DNA of 64,000 nucleotides, taken from contig NZ_JAOCQF010000001.1 of NCBI RefSeq assembly GCF_025380365.1, forward strand, positions 1,972,245 through 2,036,244, in the 5' to 3' direction. The notes under the pieces were generated by a model. It did not search any database. It was not told the DNA's origin and was given only the letters and a program-made list of their open reading frames with translations. This DNA is from Albidovulum sediminis (GTDB lineage: Bacteria; Pseudomonadota; Alphaproteobacteria; Rhodobacterales; Rhodobacteraceae). Position 1 is the first letter of the stretch, and each line of letters opens with the position of its first letter. The position numbers and the translations under genes are program-made. This document shows, piece by piece, positions 1-8,069 of this stretch.

Positions 1-400
1 GCTCGTTGAGAAAGATCACCTCGTCCAGGCCCTCGGGCAGGGTCGTGCGCACCCGGTCGTAGATCGCGCGTTCCGTCGTTTTGTGACGCAGGAGCGGCGC
101 GTCCGACGCCAGGCGTTCCGCCGCAAGCCCGACCATCCACCGGGCCGGGCCGGGGGACAGCGGCGCGGTCGTCACCTGCGCGTCACCCGCGCGGCCGATG
201 GTCAGGCGCACCCTGAGCGGGACCGGCCCCTTCACCTCCGCAAGGACTGCGGCAATCCCTTCGCCGTCCCAACGAAAGCCGAGGGCCGAGGCCGAGGCCC
301 GCGCCCGCGCCAGATGCGCCTCCAGCCGCAGGAAGCGCGCGCCGTCCCAGCCAAAGGTTTCGATCAGGCGGGTGCCAGGTCGGCAAAGCGGGCTTTCCAC
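1..400 (-). CDS. pabC: Aminotransferase class IV, probable aminodeoxychorismate lyase (partial, runs off left edge)
   Basis: Only about 133 N-terminal residues are in the window. The frame opens MESPLCRPGTRLIETFGWDG at a GTG (400-398), preceded by GGGAGGAGG, and overlaps the 3' end of pabB by 37 nt, so translation is probably coupled. LRHKTTERAIYDR holds the expected Schiff-base lysine of class IV PLP enzymes, and the visible part ends in VIFLNE. The family includes 4-amino-4-deoxychorismate lyase, which makes p-aminobenzoate and pyruvate for folate; branched-chain and D-amino-acid aminotransferases share the fold. The pabB neighbour favours the folate role. The C-terminal half cannot be judged. 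Confidence 0.85.
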   Translation of the reverse strand, partial: MESPLCRPGTRLIETFGWDGARFLRLEAHLARARASASALGFRWDGEGIAAVLAEVKGPVPLRVRLTIGRAGDAQVTTAPLSPGPARWMVGLAAERLASDAPLLRHKTTERAIYDRVRTTLPEGLDEVIFLNE

Positions 401-1494
401 AGCGCCTCCTCCCATTCTCCGTCGGCGGTCGAATCGATCACGATACCACCCCCCACGCCGAAGGTTGCCATGCCCTCGCCCATCGTCAGCGTGCGGATCG
501 CCACGTTGAAGGCCGAGGCGCCATCCGGACCGATCCAGCCGATCGCGCCGCAATAGACGCCGCGCGGGCCGGCCTCAAGCTCGCGGATGATCTCCATCGC
601 CCGAATCTTGGGGGCGCCGGTGATCGAACCGCAGGGAAATAGGGCGCGGAACAGGGCAGAAGGCGTCGTGCCGGGCAGCAGTTCCCCGGTCACGTGGCTG
701 ACCATCTGATGCACTGTCGCATAGCTTTCGATGGCGTAGAGCGCGGGCACGCGCACCGACCCGACCCGCGCGATGCGCGAGATGTCGTTGCGCAGGAGAT
801 CGACGATCATCAGGTTTTCGGCGCGGTCCTTTGCGCTTTCCTGCAATCCAAGCTTCAGCGCAGCGTCATGGGCGGGGTTGGAGGCGCGGGGCGCGGTGCC
901 CTTCATCGGGCGCGTCTCCATCCGCCCCGTGGCGTCGGTGGCGAAGAACAGTTCCGGCGAGCGGGACAGGATCACCGGCGCGTCGGGAAGGGCAACCACG
1001 GCGCCATGGGCGACCGGCTGGCGCTGCCGCAAGGCCCCGTAGATGCCAAGCGGCGTGCCCGAAGCGGCGACGGTCATCTGCATGGTCAGGTTGACCTGGT
1101 AGACATCGCCCGCCGCGATGTAATCCCGCACGCGGCGGACCGCCCCGGCATGCGCGGTCCTGTCCCACGCCGGGACCGGATGACCAAGCGCGGCGCCCGG
1201 CGCCTCGGCCCCCGCCTGCGCCAGCGCCGCGACGGCCGATACGGGCGCGTCGTAGACACCGAAGTGCAAGAGCGGGCCGCCGGGCCGCGCGGGCATCAGC
1301 GGCGCGAGCTTCGGTTCAAGCGCGAGGCCCAGTTCGTAGCTTGCATATCCCGCGAGCCAGGCCCCGCCTGCCCGCGCCGCGTCAAGCGCATCCAGCGCCG
1401 CGTCAACCTCGTGAGCCGCATCGGCGCGGATCACGCGCGCCGGGCCGGCAAACAGCGCGGCTTCGCCAAGGGGTCCGTTTTCAAGAAGGATCAT
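364..1494 (-). CDS. pabB: Aminodeoxychorismate synthase component I
   Basis: Chorismate-binding enzyme of 376 residues that aminates chorismate to 4-amino-4-deoxychorismate, the first step of p-aminobenzoate synthesis. GDVYQVNLT lies near residue 130, PMKGT near 195 (the lysine marks PabB-type chemistry, as in PIKGT), DLLRNDISRIARVG near 230, and FPCGSITGAPK near 285. It is shorter than E. coli PabB (about 450), as is common for alphaproteobacterial forms with a reduced N-terminal domain. It directly precedes and overlaps the aminotransferase IV gene, forming a two-gene folate operon. No glutamine amidotransferase partner is visible here. Anthranilate synthase component I is the alternative, but PMKGT and the neighbour argue against it. 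Confidence 0.92.
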   Translation of the reverse strand: MILLENGPLGEAALFAGPARVIRADAAHEVDAALDALDAARAGGAWLAGYASYELGLALEPKLAPLMPARPGGPLLHFGVYDAPVSAVAALAQAGAEAPGAALGHPVPAWDRTAHAGAVRRVRDYIAAGDVYQVNLTMQMTVAASGTPLGIYGALRQRQPVAHGAVVALPDAPVILSRSPELFFATDATGRMETRPMKGTAPRASNPAHDAALKLGLQESAKDRAENLMIVDLLRNDISRIARVGSVRVPALYAIESYATVHQMVSHVTGELLPGTTPSALFRALFPCGSITGAPKIRAMEIIRELEAGPRGVYCGAIGWIGPDGASAFNVAIRTLTMGEGMATFGVGGGIVIDSTADGEWEEALWKARFADLAPA

Positions 1495-1690
1495 CGGTCG
1501 ACTTGGGCACCCGGTGCCGGATGGGTGGGGCAGGTTCGCGCGGCACCCTCGCCCGCCCGCGTCCGCTTCGCAAGCATGCTCACGCCGCTTTTGCGCGCAT
1601 TCGCGGCGTTTGCGATTTGACCCGTGTCAAAGTGGCCCGCCACGGCGCCCACTAGGATACTAGCGAAGACATGGATGACAGGAGAACGCG

Positions 1691-1930
1691 ATGTCCAACA
1701 CCCCGCACGAACTGGCCGAGGAATTTCCGGGCCTGGTGGAGAAGATCCACGAACTGAAGACCGCCAATGCCCACTTCGCGCGACTTGCGGACGAGTACCA
1801 CGACCTCAACCGACAGGTGCACCGGGCCGAAACGAATGTGGAACCGGTGGATGGCATGACCGAGACGCTGATGCGCAAGAAGCGCGCCGCGCTCAAGGAC
1901 GAGATCGCGAAGATGCTCGCCGACGCCTGA
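1691..1930 (+). CDS. YdcH/DUF465 family small coiled-coil protein
   Basis: A 79-residue charged, helical protein with a central EYHDLNRQVHRAE segment and a C-terminal KKRAALKDEIAKML, the pattern of the YdcH (DUF465) family, whose function is unknown. It starts at ATG after an AGGAGAACGCG ribosome site at 1680-1690. It stands alone on the plus strand, back to back with pabB and converging on the ScfR-type regulator, whose stop lies only a few bases beyond its own. Proteins of this family are usually 70-80 residues and cytoplasmic. Nothing in the sequence indicates a partner. Confidence 0.8.
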   Translation: MSNTPHELAEEFPGLVEKIHELKTANAHFARLADEYHDLNRQVHRAETNVEPVDGMTETLMRKKRAALKDEIAKMLADA

Positions 1931-1932
1931 GG

Positions 1933-3327
1933 TCACTCCACCTCGTAAGGCAGAAGGCCGCGCCGGTCGGGATCGACCCGAAGCCTTCGCTCGAGCGGCG
2001 GGACAGACCGCTGATGGCATCCCCGCCGCTCGCAGATTCGGCAGGAAATCCCGATGGGCTCGTAGGCGCGTGCATTCGACAGGTCGAGGTCGTCGGCATA
2101 GACCAGCCCCTTGGCGTGGCTGATCTCGCAGCCAAGACCGATCGCGAAGCGCCGCACCGGGGCGTTGAAGGACCCGCCCGCCTTCGAGATGTCGCGCGCA
2201 AGGCACAGATAGCGGACACCGTCCGGCGTTTCTGCCAGTTGGCGCAGGAACCGGCCCGGCGTCTCGAACGCCTGATGCACGTTCCAGAGCGGACAGGCGC
2301 CGCCGAAGCGGGCGAATTGCAGGCGCGTGGCCGAATGGCGCTTGGTGATCGTGCCCGCCTGATCGACCCGGACGAAGAAGAAGGGGATGCCCTTCAGCCC
2401 CGGCCTTTGCAGGGTGGAAAGCCGGTGCGCGACCTGCTCGATCGAGGCGCCGAAGCGGTCGGCCAGCCGTTCCAGATCATGCCGCGACTCGCCCGCGGCC
2501 TCCAGGAACGCGCGGTAGGGCAAAAGGGCGGCGCCGGCGAAGTAGTTGGCCAGTCCGATCTTGGCGATCGACCGCGCCGCCTCGGACTGGAAGCGGGCCA
2601 GATCGAGGGTCGCCTCGATGAGGTCGTCGTGGGTCAGAAGCGCCAGTTGATGCAGGATCTGGAACCGCTGCGTGGGCGCCGCCGCGCGCGTCGATACGGT
2701 CAGCCGTCCCGCCTCGGCCATGCGCAACGCAGGCGCATCGGCGAACGCAACCTCCACCCCGCGTGACGCCATCACCTCGACCGCCCGCGCAACCGGGTCT
2801 GCGGGCCACCCGTCGGAGGTCGCGAACCGTTCCGCAGCGCGGTCGACCGCGTCGATGTAGTTGTCGCAGTAGTGGAAGAAGTCCCGCACCTCTTCCCAGG
2901 GCGAGGCGAGCGAGGCGGCATCCTCGCGACCCAACGCCTCGTCCAGCGAGGCGAGGCGTTCGTGGCTTTGCCGATAGGCGCGGTGCAGTTCCAGGAAGGC
3001 CCGCGCGAAGGCCGGCGCGTTCGAGGCCGTCAGCCTCAGGTCCGCCAGCGGCGGGGCAATGTCGGCAAAGACCGGATCGGCGAGAGCTTCGCGCATGTCG
3101 GTGACGATGCGTTCGGCATCGCCCGAGGAAAGCTCGGTCACGTCAAGGCCGAATTCGCCCGCCAGCGCCAGCACCACCGCCGTCGACACCGGGCGATGGT
3201 TGTTTTCCATCTGGTTGAGGTAGGGCAGCGAAACGCCAAGCTTCTGCGCAAAGGCCCGCTGCGTCAGCCCAAGCCTGCCGCGCGTCTCCCTCAGCTTGAC
3301 GCCGGCATAGAGCTTTCGCGTGGCCAT
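1933..3327 (-). CDS. ScfR/PccR-type short-chain acyl-CoA responsive regulator (XRE HTH plus DUF2083 region)
   Basis: 464 residues. Residues 8-60 form an XRE helix-turn-helix (LTQRAFAQKLGVSLPYLNQM). A long middle region with an IrrE/M78-like look follows, and the C-terminus carries a cysteine cluster (ISCRICERRGCHQRS). This architecture is that of RamB/PccR (ScfR) regulators; PccR of Rhodobacter sphaeroides controls propionyl-CoA carboxylase and senses a short-chain acyl-CoA. Length fits the family. The promoter has TTTGCCAAA (3345-3353) and TTTGCAAA (3367-3374), the type of site reported for this family, so autoregulation is likely. No pcc or mcm genes are nearby, so the target pathway cannot be read from context. 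Confidence 0.85.
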   Translation of the reverse strand: MATRKLYAGVKLRETRGRLGLTQRAFAQKLGVSLPYLNQMENNHRPVSTAVVLALAGEFGLDVTELSSGDAERIVTDMREALADPVFADIAPPLADLRLTASNAPAFARAFLELHRAYRQSHERLASLDEALGREDAASLASPWEEVRDFFHYCDNYIDAVDRAAERFATSDGWPADPVARAVEVMASRGVEVAFADAPALRMAEAGRLTVSTRAAAPTQRFQILHQLALLTHDDLIEATLDLARFQSEAARSIAKIGLANYFAGAALLPYRAFLEAAGESRHDLERLADRFGASIEQVAHRLSTLQRPGLKGIPFFFVRVDQAGTITKRHSATRLQFARFGGACPLWNVHQAFETPGRFLRQLAETPDGVRYLCLARDISKAGGSFNAPVRRFAIGLGCEISHAKGLVYADDLDLSNARAYEPIGISCRICERRGCHQRSVPPLERRLRVDPDRRGLLPYEVE

Positions 3328-3344
3328 GGGTGTCTCCGGGTGGG

Positions 3345-3374
3345 TTTGCCAAACCGGACGGTAGGCTTTGCAAA
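3345..3374 (-). promoter_or_regulatory. Candidate autoregulatory operator, TTTGCCAAA and TTTGCAAA
   Basis: TTTGCCAAA at 3345-3353 and TTTGCAAA at 3367-3374 lie 18-47 bp upstream of the ScfR-type start codon, 22 bp apart start to start. TTTGCAAA is, as I recall, the site of the RamB/PccR class. The assignment as this regulator's own operator is inference. Confidence 0.6.
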
Positions 3375-3390
3375 CCCTCCGCGCAAGCGG

Positions 3391-4605
3391 TCAGCGTCCG
3401 ATCGCCCGCCGCCGCGCGATGACGAGAAGCGCGGACAGGACCGCGGCGGCCGAGGTCAGCGCCATGATCCACTGAAGCGGCGCGGCCCCGGTTCCCGGCG
3501 CCAGAACCGCCCCGGCGAGGGCCGAGAGGATTGCCCCGCCCCCGAGCATCATCGCCCCGCCAAGGCCCGAGGCGGTCGCGGCCAGATGGGGGCGCACCGA
3601 CAGCATGCCCGATGTGGCGTTCGGGATGACCATGCCGTTTCCGAGGCCGACGAAGGTCATGAATCCGAAGAAGGTCCAGGCGTTGGTGGCACCCGCATAG
3701 GTCAGGAGCAGCGACAGCGCGGTCCCGGCAAGCGTGATGATCGCGCCCCACAGCACCATCCGGTCGATCCCCGCCTGACGCGAGAAGCGGCCCGACAGGT
3801 AGTTGCCCAGCGCATAGCCCAATGCGGGCGCGCCGATGAAGTAGCCCAACCGGTCGCTGGCCAGGCCGAACACCTCGGTTCCGACGAAGGGCGCGCCGCC
3901 CAGATAGGCGAAGAACGCGCCCGAACAGAGTGCGGAGGCCATGCAGTAGCCCCAGAACCGCGGCGAGGCGAGAAGTTCGGGATATTCGCGCATCTGGCTG
4001 GCCAGACCCGAGGGGCGGCGGGCCTGCGTCTCACCCAGATCGGCCCAGGATATGAGCGCGATCGCGGTCCCCGCGATGGCCAGCGCCCAGAAGCTTGCCT
4101 GCCAGCCGAAGGCGCGGTCCAGCTCGCCCCCGATGGCCGGCCCGATCATCGGCACGATCGCCATGCCCATGGTGACATAGCCGATCATCGAGGCCGCCTC
4201 CTCCGGCGGAACCATGTCGCGGATCATCGCGCGCGACACCGCGAAACAGACCGCGATCACCGCCTGCACCATCCTGCACATCAGGAACAACTCGATGGTC
4301 GGGGCAAAGACACAGCCGAGCGTGGCGAGGATGAAGATCGCGAGCCCGGCAAGGATCACGGGCCTACGCCCGACCCTGTCCGCGACCGGCCCGATCAGCA
4401 CCTGCAAAAGCGCGTTGACCCCGAGATAGCCGGCAATGGCGAGGTTCATCACATGCGCATCGGTCTTGAACGTCTTCGCCATCGCCGGGAGCGAGGGCAG
4501 GAAGATGTTCATCGACAGCGCCGATATCCCGGCGATCAGGATCAGGGTCGTGATGTGCGGCGGCGTGGCGCGGTTCAGAAACCGGATGTGGGGGCGCGTT
4601 TCCAT
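3391..4605 (-). CDS. MFS multidrug effluxer, Bcr/CflA family
   Basis: A 404-residue inner-membrane protein with about 12 hydrophobic segments. The loop after helix 2 reads GPVADRVGRRP, the MFS motif A, and GYVTMGMAIVPMIGPAIGG in helix 5 matches the antiporter motif of drug:H+ exporters, as in Bcr/CflA. It probably exports a toxic compound such as bicyclomycin-like or sulfonamide drugs, but the substrate cannot be read from sequence. It is transcribed alone on the minus strand, 63 bp from the ScfR-type gene's start. The start codon is ATG at 4605-4603. No linked regulator other than the ScfR-type gene is present. Confidence 0.88.
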   Translation of the reverse strand: METRPHIRFLNRATPPHITTLILIAGISALSMNIFLPSLPAMAKTFKTDAHVMNLAIAGYLGVNALLQVLIGPVADRVGRRPVILAGLAIFILATLGCVFAPTIELFLMCRMVQAVIAVCFAVSRAMIRDMVPPEEAASMIGYVTMGMAIVPMIGPAIGGELDRAFGWQASFWALAIAGTAIALISWADLGETQARRPSGLASQMREYPELLASPRFWGYCMASALCSGAFFAYLGGAPFVGTEVFGLASDRLGYFIGAPALGYALGNYLSGRFSRQAGIDRMVLWGAIITLAGTALSLLLTYAGATNAWTFFGFMTFVGLGNGMVIPNATSGMLSVRPHLAATASGLGGAMMLGGGAILSALAGAVLAPGTGAAPLQWIMALTSAAAVLSALLVIARRRAIGR

Positions 4606-4716
4606 GGCTGACTGCTAGGACCGTGCCCCGGTCTTGTCCACAGCGAATTCGCCGGCGTGCCCCGTTCCGGCCAGCCTGCCGCCGGCGTCACCGGGCCGCG
4701 GGAGGGTGGAGCCGCG

Positions 4717-5271
4717 TCAGCGCCCCGGCGCTAGCACGCCGCGTTCGGTCACGATCAGATCGAGCGGCTGGTCGGTCGCCTCGATCGGAACTTCGGCCAT
4801 TTCCTGCGCGGCAAAGGCAAAGCCGATGGCCGTGACCTGTCCCTTCCCGCGCAACCCTTCGAGCGTGCGGTCATAGAATCCGCCGCCGTAACCCAAACGG
4901 AATCCGCGCCGGTCGAATGCCAGAAGTGGCACGATCAGCACGCGTGGTTCCACCCAGTCCCCGGTTTCGGGGATGAGCGCGCCGAACTCCCCCGCGACCA
5001 TCTCCGCGCCGGGATGCCATTGCCGGAACTTCAGCGCCTGCCCAGCGCCAAGGATGACCGGCACGCCCACCGGCCCGGGGTGCGCCGCCATCGCGGGCAG
5101 GCAGTCGATCTCGGTCCGCATTGGCATGTAGCCGGCCAGCGGTTCGCCCGCGTGGTCTTCCAACACCTCTCTCAGGAAGCGGCAATCATCTGCGGACCGC
5201 TCCGCGAAGGCCGCCTTGCGGCGCCCAAAGGCCTCGGCCCGCGCCGCCGCCTTGATCTCTGACAGGGTCAT
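4717..5271 (-). CDS. 5-formyltetrahydrofolate cyclo-ligase
   Basis: A 184-residue cytosolic enzyme that converts 5-formyl-THF to 5,10-methenyl-THF using ATP. Signature: RLGYGGGFYDRTL near residue 125, the ATP/Mg-binding loop of the family, and YMPMRTEID near 50. Length is typical. Its ATG overlaps the mgtE stop (ATGA, 5268-5271), so the two are translationally coupled although functionally unrelated. About 110 bp of apparently empty DNA separate its stop from the MFS gene's start. Confidence 0.93.
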   Translation of the reverse strand: MTLSEIKAAARAEAFGRRKAAFAERSADDCRFLREVLEDHAGEPLAGYMPMRTEIDCLPAMAAHPGPVGVPVILGAGQALKFRQWHPGAEMVAGEFGALIPETGDWVEPRVLIVPLLAFDRRGFRLGYGGGFYDRTLEGLRGKGQVTAIGFAFAAQEMAEVPIEATDQPLDLIVTERGVLAPGR

Positions 5272-6653
5272 AGAAGGATCACCGTCGCCAGCCCCAGGAA
5301 GACGAAGAAGCCGACCACATCGGTCATCGTGGTCACGAACGTGCCCGAAGCCAGCGCCGGGTCGAGGTCGAACCGTTCGAGCGTCAGCGGCACCAGAACG
5401 CCCGCCAGCGCGGCGACGACAAGGTTGATGACCATCGCCGCCCCCAGAACGCCGCCCAGAAGCCAGGAGCCGTAGGCAAGGTAGCCGACAAGCCCCATGA
5501 TCAGCGCAAAGACGAACCCGTTGATCGCGCCCACCATCGCCTCACGCCGGACGACCCGGCCCGCGTTGGAGCCGGTCAGGTCCTTGGTGGCCAGCGCCCG
5601 CACCGCCACGGCCAGCGACTGCGTCCCCGCATTGCCGCCCATAGAGGCGACGATCGGCATCAGGGCAGCAAGGGCCACCACCGCCTCGATCGTATGGGCG
5701 AACTGGGCGATCACCAGCGCGGCGATGTTGGCGGTGAACAGGTTGACCAGCAGCCACGGCGTCCGCTGGCGCACCGTATCGATCACCCCGTCCGAGATGG
5801 AGCTTTCCTCGCCCACGCCGGCCAGACGCAGGACGTCCTCCTCGTGCTCCTCGTCCAGGACGGCCATCGCGTCGTCGATGGTGATGACACCGGCCAGCCG
5901 CCCGTCCCCGTCCACGACCGGCGCCGAGATCAGGTGATACTGGTTGAAGGCATAGGCGACGTCGCCTTCCTCCTCCAGCACGCCCATGGTGCGGAAGCTG
6001 TCCTCGGTAATGGCCATGAGCGGCACGTCCCGGCGCGACGACAGGAGCTTGCCCAGCGTGACATAGCCCACCGGGTGCCAGCGCGGATCGACAAGGATGA
6101 CGTGGTAGAACTGGTCCGGCAATTCCTCGGCGGTGCGCAGGAAGTCGATCGCGTCGCCCACCGTCCAGTGTTCGGGTGCGGTTACGACCTCACGCTGCAT
6201 CAGGCGGCCGGCGGAATATTCCGGATAGGTCAGCGATTGTTCGACGGCCGCGCGGTCGCTGTCCTCCAGCGCCTCCAGGACCCGCTCCTGCTGCGGCTCC
6301 TCAAGGTCTTCCAGCAGGTCGACGACATCGTCGGAATCCAGCTCGCGGACGGCTTCGGTCAGAACCTCCGCCGGTAGCGCCTGGATCACCTCCTCGCGGA
6401 TGGACTCGTCGAGTTCGGACAGGATCTCGCCGTCGATCCCACGCGACCAGAGCGCCAGGAGCGCGGCCCGGTCCGACGACCCGATCTGTTCCAGCAGGTC
6501 GGCGATGTCAGCCGCGTGAAGCGGCTCCATCAGCGTGTCGATCGCGGCGGCATCGCCCGCGCTGACCGCATCGAGAATCGCGCTCACGACCTTTTCGTCG
6601 AGCGCATATTCATCCTCGTCGCGGTCAAGCTCGATCTCTTGCGCGTCCGTCAT
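5268..6653 (-). CDS. mgtE: Magnesium transporter MgtE
   Basis: 461 residues with the full MgtE layout: an N-terminal helical domain (LHAADIADLLEQIGSSDR near 45-65), a tandem CBS pair (about 140-265), then five membrane helices from about 290 to the end, with PIVASMGGNAGTQSLA near 335 forming the pore/selectivity region. MgtE is a homodimeric, Mg-gated Mg2+ channel in the inner membrane; the cytoplasmic domains close it when internal Mg is high. The start has a weak ribosome site. Its stop overlaps the cyclo-ligase start. The short spacer to guaD shows no leader long enough for a Mg riboswitch. Confidence 0.95.
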   Translation of the reverse strand: MTDAQEIELDRDEDEYALDEKVVSAILDAVSAGDAAAIDTLMEPLHAADIADLLEQIGSSDRAALLALWSRGIDGEILSELDESIREEVIQALPAEVLTEAVRELDSDDVVDLLEDLEEPQQERVLEALEDSDRAAVEQSLTYPEYSAGRLMQREVVTAPEHWTVGDAIDFLRTAEELPDQFYHVILVDPRWHPVGYVTLGKLLSSRRDVPLMAITEDSFRTMGVLEEEGDVAYAFNQYHLISAPVVDGDGRLAGVITIDDAMAVLDEEHEEDVLRLAGVGEESSISDGVIDTVRQRTPWLLVNLFTANIAALVIAQFAHTIEAVVALAALMPIVASMGGNAGTQSLAVAVRALATKDLTGSNAGRVVRREAMVGAINGFVFALIMGLVGYLAYGSWLLGGVLGAAMVINLVVAALAGVLVPLTLERFDLDPALASGTFVTTMTDVVGFFVFLGLATVILL

Positions 6654-6787
6654 TCATCTCCCCCGCGATTGGCGCGACATTATCGGAAGGACTTTCAAAG
6701 AAACAGGGGCAAAGGGCGGATTCCCCCGCAACCAACTTGGCCCTAGACTGCCCGCGCGACAGTGACATGACAGGGACGGCGCACGAC

Positions 6788-8068
6788 ATGGCGGAACTTC
6801 TGATTGGCCAGACCCTCCGGTTCGAAGGCAACCCCACGACCGAAGGCCCTGGCGCGGCGCGGCATTCGGCGCGCGGCGGCGTGCTGATCGAGGGAGGCCG
6901 CATCGCCGCGGTGGGCGAGGCGGACGACCTGCGCCGCGCTCATCCCGACGCCCGCGTGACCGACCACGGCGACGCGCTGATCTCGGCGGGCTTCATCGAC
7001 GCGCATGTGCACTATCCCCAGACCGCGATGATCGCCAGCTGGGGCAAGCGTCTGATCGACTGGCTGAACAGCTACACCTTCCCCGAGGAGATGCGCTTTG
7101 CCGACCCCGCCTATGCGGCGGCGATCGCGAAAACCTATTTCAACCTGACGCTGGCGAACGGCACCACCACGGTCTGCTCCTACTGCACCATCCACCCCGA
7201 AAGCGTGGAGGCCTTCTTTGCCGAGGCGGAGCGTCGCGGGGTGCGCGCCTATGCGGGCAAGACCTGCATGGACCGCAACGCGCCCGAGGGGCTCCGCGAC
7301 ACGCCGCAATCGGCCTATGACGACAGCCGCCACCTGCGCGACCGCTGGCACGGGGTCGGGCGGCTGAACTACGTCGTCACCCCCCGCTTCTCCCCCACCT
7401 CGACCGAGGCGCAGCTTGAGGCGATGGGGGCGCTCTGGTCCGAAAGCCCCGGCTGCCTGATGCAGACCCACCTGAGCGAGCAGACCGACGAGGTGGCCTG
7501 GGTCCGATCCCTTTTCCCGGACGCGCGCGACTATCTCGACACCTACGAACGCTTCGGCCTCGTCGGCCCCGGCGCGCTTTTCGGCCACGCGATCTATCTC
7601 GAACCGCGCGAACACGCGCGCCTGAAGGAGGCGGACGCAAGCCTGATCCACTGCCCGACCTCGAACACCTTCATCGGCTCGGGCCTTTTCGACATGGACG
7701 GGATGACCCGCGGCGGCTACCGCGTGGGGCTGGCCACCGACACCGGCGGCGGGTCCAGCTTCTCGATGCTCAGGACCATGGCGGCCGCCTACGAGGTCGC
7801 GCAACTGCGCCATCGCGCGCTGCACCCGGCCGAGCTCTGGTGGCTGGCCACGCAAGGATCCGCCCGCGCGCTGCGCGCCGACGACCGCATCGGCAACCTC
7901 GCGCCGGGGATGGAGGCCGACATCGTCGTCATCGACCTCGCCTCGACCCCCGCCATCGCCCAGCGCGCCGCCCGGGCGCGGGACATCTGGGAAGCGGTGT
8001 TCCCGACGATCATGATGGGGGACGACCGGGCGGTGAAGGCGGTGCTTGTCGGCGGCAGGCCCGCCTGA
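6788..8068 (+). CDS. guaD: Guanine deaminase
   Basis: A Zn-dependent amidohydrolase of about 426 residues that converts guanine to xanthine. DAHVHYPQ near residue 70 supplies the HxH metal ligands, HLSEQTDE near 225 and HAIYLE near 260 further histidines, and ATDTGGGSSFSML near 315 the catalytic Asp. I chose ATG 6788 (MAELLIGQTLRFEGNP); ATG 6767 and TTG 6737 in the same frame are possible but lengthen the family's usual N-terminus. It faces a flavin amine oxidase, with stops one base apart. Together with 8-oxoguanine deaminase further on it suggests a purine-base salvage or catabolic role. Confidence 0.92.
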   Translation: MAELLIGQTLRFEGNPTTEGPGAARHSARGGVLIEGGRIAAVGEADDLRRAHPDARVTDHGDALISAGFIDAHVHYPQTAMIASWGKRLIDWLNSYTFPEEMRFADPAYAAAIAKTYFNLTLANGTTTVCSYCTIHPESVEAFFAEAERRGVRAYAGKTCMDRNAPEGLRDTPQSAYDDSRHLRDRWHGVGRLNYVVTPRFSPTSTEAQLEAMGALWSESPGCLMQTHLSEQTDEVAWVRSLFPDARDYLDTYERFGLVGPGALFGHAIYLEPREHARLKEADASLIHCPTSNTFIGSGLFDMDGMTRGGYRVGLATDTGGGSSFSMLRTMAAAYEVAQLRHRALHPAELWWLATQGSARALRADDRIGNLAPGMEADIVVIDLASTPAIAQRAARARDIWEAVFPTIMMGDDRAVKAVLVGGRPA

Positions 8069-8069
8069 G

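Noticed and set aside
2872-4611. Long plus-strand open frame opposite the ScfR-type and MFS genes
   Set aside because: Antisense frame with arginine/glycine/histidine-rich low-complexity translation, typical of high-GC shadow frames; the minus-strand genes have clear domains.
6654-6787. Magnesium-sensing leader or riboswitch before mgtE
   Set aside because: The mgtE 5' region is too short before the divergent guaD gene and shows no M-box-like structure.
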